Shown piece by piece: positions 1 to 6,500 of a DNA stretch of 37,334 bases. The DNA is taken from the NCBI GenBank assembly GCA_937886445.1, contig CALGBY010000033.1, forward strand, positions 1 to 37,334, written 5' to 3'. The stretch's first letter is position 1, and every line of letters begins with the position of its first letter. The DNA is from an uncultured Clostridia bacterium (lineage in GTDB: Bacteria > Bacillota > Clostridia > Christensenellales > Aristaeellaceae). The translations under genes were made by a program, and so were the position numbers. The notes beneath the pieces were generated by a model that was given only the letters and a program-made list of their open reading frames with translations, was not told the DNA's origin and made no database searches.

Positions 1-432
1 AACATTGCCCTGATGGATAATGACTATGCTTCAAAACTACTCTTTGGCTCGTTTCACTCTGCTCTGAAATAACCTCTTGCCTGTTTTCTTGACTGTGCTT
101 GTTTGCCTACCGCATTTTTAAATGAGATGACCCTGTTACTACCGGAACAAGCATTGCGGAAAACGGTTTATTATGGTATAGTATTTTACGAGAATGTCTG
201 CGGATATCTTTCAAGCAGGCCAAATTAACGCTATCAGAAAAAATAAAAACGGAGATATCTTTTTGTGTCCGATTGTTCGTTTTTTCAAATCCATCTTGCA
301 GAGCAAAAAATGAAACAAAAAATGATGGATGTTGCCATGCCCAACAAAATTTTCATTTTCATTTATACTGGCTTTTCCTCTTTTTCATTCGTATACATGA
401 GTGTAACAACCTTGTGAAAGGAGATCATCAAT
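1..432. other. AT-rich leader region before the first small gene
   Basis: No convincing gene is seen. Bases 1-72 are open in frame 1 and end in TAA, which could be the last 23 codons of a gene entering from the left, but a frame this short is expected by chance. The rest is AT-rich, with several A and T tracts between 235 and 390. It contains one good promoter candidate (154-182) and the ribosome binding site AAAGGAG just before the ATG at 433. Confidence 0.5.
154..182 (+). promoter_or_regulatory. Candidate sigma-A promoter
   Basis: TTGCGG at 154-159 and TATAGT at 177-182 are separated by exactly 17 bases. A TG one base before the -10 (TGG then TATAGT) makes an extended -10. It would give a transcript with a ~245-base leader into the small gene at 433. 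Assigned by consensus only. Confidence 0.45.
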
Positions 433-708
433 ATGAAAGAACAGGAAAAAATGCTTCAGGCAAACAGTACTGAACTGAACGATGAAGAGATAGCTATGAT
501 TTCCGGCGGTGGCGAAAGTGCTGTAAAGAATCCCAAACCGGGGCAGAAGAAGGCCGGATCTGCCGTAACCATTTTCTATTTTATCGAAATAGGCGATGAT
601 CCCCGGGCGAAGAGGTTTTTTCGGAATGAAAAAAATGACTTGACAGAGAGCGAGATAAGGAAAATCCGGAAAGCATTCTATGAAAAATTCGGGTATGAGA
701 TCGAATGA
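433..708 (+). CDS. Small double-glycine leader peptide (possible RiPP or bacteriocin precursor)
   Basis: A 91-residue product with AAAGGAG 10 bases upstream of the ATG. Residues 1-27 look like a secretion or modification leader: a charged start, then ELNDEEIAMISGGG, which fits the LxxEExxxxxGG pattern cut by C39-peptidase transporters. The remaining ~64 residues are basic, have no cysteine, contain a Pro/Lys-rich stretch, and end in a charged helical segment (ESEIRKIRKAFYEKFGYEIE). I do not recognise the tail as a known bacteriocin. The leader differs from that of the five peptides downstream but ends in the same motif type, so all may use a common exporter that is not in this window. It could instead be a degenerate precursor that acquired an unrelated tail. 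Confidence 0.6.
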   Translation: MKEQEKMLQANSTELNDEEIAMISGGGESAVKNPKPGQKKAGSAVTIFYFIEIGDDPRAKRFFRNEKNDLTESEIRKIRKAFYEKFGYEIE

Positions 709-919
709 TCAGTGCCACAGCCTAATCGCGCCGCTTACCGCTTTTGCCCCGAAGAGGAACTGGGAGTCAGCGGGACGATTCTCAATGGCAGTAAGTTAAG
801 CACAAACAGTACTGGGGGGACGGTTCCGCCGGTATAATGAATACGGGTTTTTATATCCTTGCATTACTGTTTTTGGAAATTTGAAAAAAACGGTTTGAAA
901 AAAAACTTTGAAGAAACAG

Positions 920-948
920 TAGCCATTTTTCGCTTTTCTTCGTATAAA
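920..948 (+). promoter_or_regulatory. Weak promoter candidate for the precursor array
   Basis: TAGCCA at 920-925 and TATAAA at 943-948 are 17 bases apart, with 4/6 and 5/6 matches to consensus. Transcription would start near 955, right at the 954-972 hairpin, and run into the five-gene array. Consensus inspection only; another start is quite possible. Confidence 0.28.
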
Positions 949-990
949 GAGATGTAAGGCAAGAAACCTTACGATGGGGCTGTAACATTT

Positions 991-1044
991 ACCGCCTTGC
1001 TGCGTATTAGGAAATGAAATCAAAATTTGATAGGAGCAAACCCC
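991..1044 (+). repeat. Duplicated 5' leader, copy 1
   Basis: This 54-base stretch just before the first array gene aligns along its whole length with 2089-2141, just before the fifth. Both carry GCGTATT, GAAATGAAA, CAAA and AAAC before CCATGAAAAC, with one single-base gap and scattered substitutions. It shows that the array grew by duplication of a unit that included the untranslated leader and ribosome binding site (TAGGAG here). Confidence 0.75.
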
Positions 1045-1287
1045 ATGAAAACCGAAGAAGAACTGAACGCCCTCAAAGCAGAAGTCGAAACCCTGAATAA
1101 AAAGCTTGCGGAGCTCACCGCCGAAGAACTGGAACAGGTCACCGGTTGTGCCTGGGGCCCCGACTGGGGAGAGTATTTAATGGAATGCTCAGCATGCCGT
1201 TATTCAGAGTTGCGTACCAGAGATCCGGGCAGCGGAGCCATGAATTGCCCGAAATGTCACTCAATAGGAACTTTTCGGAAAAGATAG
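1045..1287 (+). CDS. Array peptide 1: conserved leader, CxxC/CxxC core, GC instead of GG
   Basis: An 80-residue product. The ATG at 1045 is preferred over the in-frame TTG at 1027 because all five sister genes start with MKT and TAGGAG sits 8 bases upstream. The leader (residues 1-33) has the shared heptad-like segment EELNALKAEVETLNKKLAEL, then AEELEQVTGC. The usual GG is GC here, so cleavage may be altered. The core is 46 residues and carries CSAC and, about 20 residues later, CPKC, the spacing of a zinc ribbon. A secreted peptide with a metal-knuckle or two disulfides is possible. No modifying enzyme or exporter is adjacent. The leader identity with four neighbours is seen directly; precursor function is inferred. 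Confidence 0.75.
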   Translation: MKTEEELNALKAEVETLNKKLAELTAEELEQVTGCAWGPDWGEYLMECSACRYSELRTRDPGSGAMNCPKCHSIGTFRKR

Positions 1288-1389
1288 CGCAGCGGTGGGA
1301 TTTTTTGCACCATTCCGCAGGGCGTTTCTCTCTCAACAAAACCAAAGCTCCTCACTGCAACAAAATCGTAAATTCCCTCGAAATCAAAG

Positions 1390-1404
1390 GTTCCCGTTGG
1401 GAAC
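1390..1404. other. Small hairpin between array genes 1 and 2
   Basis: GTTCCC at 1390-1395 and GGGAAC at 1399-1404 form a perfect 6-bp stem with a 3-base loop in the 156-base gap between the first two array peptides. No T run follows, so it is not a classical terminator. It may be an RNA-processing or stability element, or chance. Confidence 0.3.
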
Positions 1405-1443
1405 GTGGCTTAATTCAGCACTGAAGATCAGGGAGAAAAAACG

Positions 1444-1602
1444 ATGAAAACAAAAGAAGAACTAAAAGCCCTGAAAGAAGAAGTCGAAGCCCTGAACAAG
1501 AAGCTTGCAGAGCTGAGCGAGGAAGAACTCAAACAGGTCGCCGGCGGCTTTCAGACCGACCCTGGGAAAGTGTCCACCTGCCCATTCGATACACTCAAAT
1601 AA
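1444..1602 (+). CDS. Array peptide 2: conserved leader, short 17-residue core
   Basis: A 52-residue product. GGGAG lies about 8 bases before the ATG. Residues 1-35 are the shared leader (EELKALKEEVEALNKKLAEL, then SEEELKQVAGG). The core after GG is only 17 residues (FQTDPGKVSTCPFDTLK) with a single cysteine. It matches its neighbours closely in the leader and not at all in the core. The 19-base gap to the next gene suggests co-transcription. The single cysteine argues against an internal disulfide; a dimer, a thioether or a modified linear peptide are alternatives. Confidence 0.75.
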   Translation: MKTKEELKALKEEVEALNKKLAELSEEELKQVAGGFQTDPGKVSTCPFDTLK

Positions 1603-1621
1603 CATCAAAGGAAAAACCAAC

Positions 1622-1867
1622 ATGAAAACACCTGAAGAACTCAATGTCCTCAAGGAAGAGATTGAAACCCTAAACAAAAAGCTCGCAGAACTTACGAAAG
1701 AAGAGCTGGCGCAGGTCACGGGAGGAGAGGGCGCAGTGACTATGTGCTGGTGCCCGGAATGCGGTGGATTGCTGAAGCAGCTCACGGATTTTATCGACCC
1801 CTATCCTGTCTATATGTGCACCGTCTGCCAAAAAATATTTGATGAAAGACCACAGCCTGTAACCTGA
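1622..1867 (+). CDS. Array peptide 3: conserved leader, zinc-ribbon-like core
   Basis: An 81-residue product with AAAGGA before the ATG. The leader (residues 1-35) reads EELNVLKEEIETLNKKLAEL, then TKEELAQVTGG. The 46-residue core begins GEGAVTMCWCPECGG and carries CTVC about 20 residues later. The CPEC...CTVC arrangement is that of a zinc ribbon or rubredoxin-type knuckle, yet here it sits behind a secretion-type leader. Peptide 1 has a comparable CxxC...CxxC core with otherwise different sequence. It may be a secreted metal-binding peptide or a disulfide-rich bacteriocin. The leader is certain; the function is not. Confidence 0.75.
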   Translation: MKTPEELNVLKEEIETLNKKLAELTKEELAQVTGGEGAVTMCWCPECGGLLKQLTDFIDPYPVYMCTVCQKIFDERPQPVT

Positions 1868-1895
1868 ACAATCTATAAATACGAGGAGAAATACA

Positions 1896-2078
1896 ATGAA
1901 AACAAAGGAAGAACTGAACGCCCTGAAAGAGGAAGTTGAAGCCCTGAACAAAAAGCTCGCCGAGCTGACCGAAGAGGAACTTAAAGCAGTAGCAGGAGGA
2001 GGGTTCTCGCCCTGTTCAAACTGCCCACATTCTCGCCATTGTGATTCTACCCCTGAAGATTGCGGGCGTTATCGTTAA
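1896..2078 (+). CDS. Array peptide 4: conserved leader, four-cysteine core
   Basis: A 60-residue product with GAGGAG 6-8 bases before the ATG. The leader (residues 1-35) reads EELNALKEEVEALNKKLAEL, then TEEELKAVAGG. The 25-residue core GFSPCSNCPHSRHCDSTPEDCGRYR has four cysteines and two histidines (CxxC, C, C), enough for two disulfides or a metal site. It is 28 bases downstream of peptide 3 and in the same direction. Most likely another member of the secreted-peptide set. Nothing in the core matches a family I know. Confidence 0.75.
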   Translation: MKTKEELNALKEEVEALNKKLAELTEEELKAVAGGGFSPCSNCPHSRHCDSTPEDCGRYR

Positions 2079-2088
2079 CGAATTTTTC

Positions 2089-2141
2089 ACCGCTTACAGC
2101 GTATTTAGAAATGAAACCAAATTTTGAAAGTAGTAAACACC
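2089..2141 (+). repeat. Duplicated 5' leader, copy 2
   Basis: Second copy of the stretch at 991-1044, located just before array peptide 5. The ribosome binding site has drifted (AAAGTAG in place of TAGGAG). Because copies lie only before genes 1 and 5, genes 2-4 either arose from different units or have lost this leader. Confidence 0.75.
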
Positions 2142-2336
2142 ATGAAAACGAAGGAAGAACTGAATGCCCTGAAAGAGGAAGTTGAAACATTGAACAAGAA
2201 GCTCGCAGAACTGACGGAGGAAGAGTTAAATCAAGTCACCGGCGGCGTTAACCCTCCCGATTGGCTCTGTACCTATGGCCCATGGGATCCGGCTTCCTAC
2301 CAACCTGCCCAGACCATCTCCACGTGGTGCCCTTGA
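2142..2336 (+). CDS. Array peptide 5: conserved leader, Trp/Pro-rich core
   Basis: A 64-residue product. The ATG at 2142 is chosen over an upstream alternative at 2124 because it gives the common MKT start. The leader (residues 1-35) reads EELNALKEEVETLNKKLAEL, then TEEELNQVTGG. The 29-residue core runs VNPPDWLCTYGPWDPASYQP and continues to a Cys-Pro terminus. It is rich in Trp, Pro and Tyr, with one cysteine near each end, so a single disulfide or thioether could close a ring of about 21 residues. Of the five, this core looks most like a natural-product peptide. No maturase is adjacent. Confidence 0.75.
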   Translation: MKTKEELNALKEEVETLNKKLAELTEEELNQVTGGVNPPDWLCTYGPWDPASYQPAQTISTWCP

Positions 2337-2515
2337 CCAGCCTATATTTGCCCGCAGCATTGATGTACTCATCTGCGCATCTCTACGAAACAGCAGCTTC
2401 ATAGCCTTTGAAATCCAAAGATGACAACTATGGTCTAACTTCCTCAGTTCTTCTTGAAGCGATCAGCAGAAATGCCGGTCGCTATTTTTATACCCGTAAT
2501 TTCGGCAGGCAGCGC

Positions 2516-2551
2516 AAAGGGCATCGACCGTTTACATGGTCGGTGCCTTTT
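2516..2551 (+). terminator. 14-bp hairpin with T tail upstream of the DUF3847 gene
   Basis: The arms 2516-2529 and 2538-2551 pair over 14 bp (two G:T wobbles) around an 8-base loop, with AAAGG at the base of the 5' arm and CCTTTT at the 3' end. It can end the transcript from the peptide array. Because it sits 45 bases before the DUF3847 start, it could also act as an attenuator for that gene. Confidence 0.55.
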
Positions 2552-2595
2552 GCATTGCTGGCCAGCAATATACTATCCCTACGAAAGGAGACCTT

Positions 2596-3063
2596 ATGGC
2601 AAATAAATTGACCGATGCTGAAAAGTTGGCAAAGCTTAACGATGAAAAAGACAAGGCAGAGCAGTTACTCCATAAAGCTCAGGAAAACCTGAAGCGGAAA
2701 GAAGCAGCTGCTGCCAAAGAGTTGGATCGTCAGCGCACCAATCGTTTGTGCACACATGGCGGGCATCTGGAAATGTATTTGGAAGAACCAGAACTGTTTA
2801 CGAAAGAGGAGATCTGCAAACTGGTCGATTATTTCTTCACCACGAACGCTGTAAAGAAGCTGGTTCAGGATATGCTCAAAGTCCGTCATTCTGAACAGGA
2901 ATCTGAAACTGAATGCAAACCTGCTCCGGATCATTGTTTTGAAATCAAGGTGGATAATGCCACCTGCCGTATTGGGATGATTTTCAAGAAAGATCCCCGG
3001 ACTTCTCTGGAGGATCGGATCAAACGCTTGATTACCCACGATGTTCTTGCAGGCAATTTCTGA
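2596..3063 (+). CDS. DUF3847 family protein (mobile-element cargo)
   Basis: A 155-residue product. The ATG at 2596 follows AAAGGAG with normal spacing; the in-frame ATG at 2536 lies inside a hairpin and was rejected. Residues 1-45 are a charged helical segment (LTDAEKLAKLNDEKDKAEQL and on) typical of DUF3847 proteins, followed by RTNRLCTHGGHLE and a compact second half. The family is common on conjugative and mobilizable elements of Firmicutes, where its role is not established; DNA binding in mobilization has been suggested. No relaxase, recombinase or coupling protein lies nearby, so this is probably a relic or a solitary copy. Its base composition is more AT-rich than the NRPS that follows. 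Confidence 0.7.
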   Translation: MANKLTDAEKLAKLNDEKDKAEQLLHKAQENLKRKEAAAAKELDRQRTNRLCTHGGHLEMYLEEPELFTKEEICKLVDYFFTTNAVKKLVQDMLKVRHSEQESETECKPAPDHCFEIKVDNATCRIGMIFKKDPRTSLEDRIKRLITHDVLAGNF

Positions 3064-3514
3064 TTTAACTCAATACAGAATGTTTTTTCAAAAATAAATC
3101 CGTCAATAATCGGTTGGCGCACTTGACAAAGCAAGTGTAGGTGTGTCATACGGATGTTTATTTGTAAAACGCGTGCGGCCTTTTTTTCAAACAGCCATCG
3201 GTGCCTCTTCCGGAGGGCAGGCCATAAGTTGGAAAAGTCAACGGTTATTATATAACAGCAAGAATGATCAGAATCAAACAGCAAAACTGATCAGGATCAT
3301 TGTCAGTTGCTATTTTTGCGCATTTATTGTAAAATACAGGTAATCGGTCTTCCTGCAGCAGGATGAGGATGTCGGAAGATCCCTTTGGAATATCGCCGCA
3401 GTCTGCCGCCGGAGCGGCAGAAAAGCAGTGCTGTATATTATTTTGTAAGTGAAAAAGGCATTATGCCGTTCTTATTACGGCACCCATCATTCAACAGGCA
3501 CAGGAGGGCATTTC
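3064..3514. promoter_or_regulatory. Regulatory region of the NRPS operon
   Basis: No gene supported. Three kinds of dyad are visible: CACTTG/CAAGTG at 3120-3137; a cluster at 3263-3301 containing AATGATC and GATCATT arms with the perfect palindrome CTGATCAG at 3287-3294; and the RNA hairpin CTGCCGC/GCGGCAG at 3403-3420. A promoter candidate (3307-3335) directly follows the palindromic cluster, so a regulator binding there would touch the -35 edge. That leaves an untranslated leader of about 170 bases before AGGAGGG and the NRPS start. Confidence 0.5.
3307..3335 (+). promoter_or_regulatory. Candidate promoter of the NRPS
   Basis: TTGCTA at 3307-3312 and TAAAAT at 3330-3335 have a 17-base spacer (4/6 and 5/6 matches to the vegetative consensus). 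It lies immediately downstream of the 3263-3301 palindromes and ~180 bases before the NRPS start codon. Assigned by consensus only. Confidence 0.45.
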
Positions 3515-6500
3515 ATGAAGCATTTTCTCGATATCGTTCTGGATGTGGTAGCGGAAAACAGAAACGAGCCGGCTGTTTCGGATGAATTCGGCACATTTAC
3601 ATACGGAGAACTGTATGATTACGCCATTTGCGTGGCCGCGAACCTCAAAGCCAGAGGGGTCCGGCATCAGGGCAGGGTGATCGTTGAGATCACAAGGCGC
3701 AAGGAATACGCGGCCTGTATGCTCGGGTGCTGGCTGGCCGGCATGGTGGCGATCCCTCTTTCGGATGATTATCCCGAAAAGAGGCTTGCCTATATCAAAA
3801 AGGATTCCGCGTATGATATCAGCATAGATGAGGATTTTGTCAGCGGCATGGACCCGGAGCTGAAAACGGAGCCCGCGCCCTTCCGCTATGAAGACGAGGG
3901 TGTGGTCATCTATACATCGGGGTCTACGGGAAATCCGAAGGGCGTCATACATGATTTTTATTCCATCTCGGCCGTAGCGGACAGAAATATCCTGCATGAG
4001 AAAAAGGATGATACGGCAAAGAACAGGATCGCGGGGCTTATCGCGCCGTTCACATTCATCGTGGGCGTATCGCATTTCATTTCGGCCGTGGCCTGCGCGA
4101 AGCACCTCGTCATCGTTCCGGACGAGATCCGGCGCGATCCGTTCAGGCTCGCGAAATACTATGATGACAATGATATCGAAGCATCCTATGTTCCGCCCAG
4201 GCTTGTGCATTTCATGCTGGAGCACAACAGATCTCTGAAAATGATCTCGGTCGGCTCCGAAAGGATCACCAATCTGTATTTCAACGATAAGCCGGTCGTG
4301 TTCAACGGCTATGGCGCCACGGAGCTTTTCGGCGGACTGCTGTCGTTCAAGATCGACAGGGAGTATGAAAATACACCGATCGGGAAGCCGGTCGGCATCG
4401 AGAAAGCCTATGTACTGGATGATAATAACAACGAAGTGGAAACCGGCGAGCTGTGTATCGCGGGCTATATCGCGAAGGGATACCTGAACCGCGAAAAGGA
4501 AACCAAAAAGGCGTTCATCAGGAACCCCTTCAAAAGCATCGACGGGTTTGACCGGATGTTCCGCACAGGCGATATCGTGCAGAAGCTGCCGGATGGTAAT
4601 CTTGTGTTCATCGAACGCAAGGACTGGATGATCAAGATCAACGGCCAGCGTGTGGAACCGCTTGAGGTGGAAAACACGATCCGGCGCATCCCGGGGATAA
4701 AGGAAATAACGATCAGGGATTTTACGGCGAAAAACGGCGTTACCTACCTTGCCGCGTACTATGTATGCGAAGATATGCTTACCGAAGAACAGATCAGGGA
4801 ATACTGCAGAGCCAACCTGACCTCCTATATGGTGCCGTCGTTCTATATCAGGATGGATAAGCTTCCGCTGAACCCGAACGGGAAGCTGGACAGGATCCAT
4901 CTGCCGGAGCCGGATATCTCCGCTTTCAAAAAGGAGTACGCCGCGCCGGAAAGCAAAATGGAGGAAGCGATCTGCAACGCGATGGAGGCGGTGCTGAAGT
5001 GCGGGCAGATCGGCCGGAACGACGATTTCTTCCTGCTCGGCGGAGATTCCGTGAAGGCGATCGAGACGATCAACATTTTAAGCGATATCCCGCTGGATAC
5101 GGAAACATTTTTTGAGGGCCGTACGCCTGAAAGGATCGCCGCGCTGGTCGTCAGCGGCGGAAAAAACGAGCTGCAGTTTGAAAGAACGGAAAAGGACGCG
5201 TATCCGCTCACGGCCTCCCAGCTGGGCGTTTATTTCGCTGTGTCCGAAACGCCGGATACGCTGATGTATAACAATCCGGTCAGGATCTGTCTTGACGAAA
5301 ATATCGATGCCGGAAAGCTGCTCGCCGCGGCAGAAAAGGCGGTAAACAATCATAAGGCGTACCGGTGCAGCATTGAAGAGCGGAACGGAATGCCGTGTAT
5401 GGTGCCGAATGACGCCGTGTTCCGTGCCGAACGGCGCCGTACGGATGATATGGAACGCTCCCTCCGTGAATTTGTGAGGCCGTTTGACCTGAAAAACGGT
5501 GAAACGATCCGCGCCTGCCTGTTTGAGAGCGATACGGAGAAGGTGTTCGCTCTGGACGCGCACCATATCGTTTTTGACGGAACAACGCTTTCCGTTTTGC
5601 TCCGGGAGATCGAAAGGTGCTATGACGGACGCGATATCTATGAGGAAAAAACATCGGCGTTCGATCTTTCCCTGTATGAAGAGAGCCTGAGAGCGACTCC
5701 CGGATACGCGGAAGCGGAGGCATTTTTCACGGAGCTGTACGACGGCCGCGAGCTGAGCAATGATTTCCCCTGTGATTATGAGGATAACGGCGCCGGCAGG
5801 CTCAATGTGCTGGAAACCGGCCTGGCGCTTGACCGGGAGAAGCTTCTCGCATTCCTGAAAAGGAACGGCCTTACGGAGAACTCCCTGTTCCTTGCCGCGT
5901 ATTCCTATGTGCTTGCAAAATATAACGGGACCGGCAGCTCCGTCGTATATGCGGGCGAGAGCGGAAGACACACCTCCATGACCTTCAATACGGCCGGCAT
6001 GCTGGTGAAAACGCTGGCGCTTCCCGCGGAGCTGAAGGGCGAGGGCAATATCGCGGATTTCATCAGAAGGCTGCAGGAGACCTTCCGCAGGAGCGTGAAG
6101 AACGATATCTATCCGTTCAGCGAGCTTGCGGGGAAATACGGCCTGACCAATGATTTCTCTTTCGTTTATCAGGGAGACAGCTTTACCGATATCGGTCTTG
6201 AAGGAAAGCGCTATCCGGTAACGGGGCTTTCGAACCCGGATGCCATCAACAGGATGACGCTGATGGTGTTCAGTACCGGGGATTCCTACCGGCTGAGCTT
6301 CCGCTACAGAAGCGATCTGTATTCCGAAGGCGTGATCCGCGCTTTCGCGGAGGCGTATGCCTGCGCCGTAAGGGAATTCATCGAAAAGGAACTGCTCCGC
6401 GAGGTGGAACTGGTATCGGAAAGCCACGGTAAGCTGCTGGACAGCTTCTGCGGCGAAGCGTTTGAGCTGGAGGAAAAAACGGTCGCGGAAGCCTTCACGG

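Larger units (their letters stand above)
709..1044. other. Intergenic region before the precursor array
   Basis: No gene supported. The region is AT-rich with poly-A tracts around 880-910. It holds a small hairpin (GTAAGG at 954-959, CCTTAC at 967-972), a possible weak promoter at 920-948, and from 991 a stretch repeated in front of the fifth peptide gene. A G-rich string followed by ACGGTTCC at 814-826 resembles material often seen at the ends of insertion sequences, but no matching second end was found. Confidence 0.4.

Noticed and set aside
273..473. 66-residue open frame overlapping the first peptide gene
   Set aside because: No ribosome binding site, composition unlike a protein, and the overlapping frame from 433 has a leader motif and AAAGGAG.
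833..838. Perfect TATAAT upstream of the array
   Set aside because: No acceptable -35 at 16-18 bases and no TG extension, so it is not called as a promoter.
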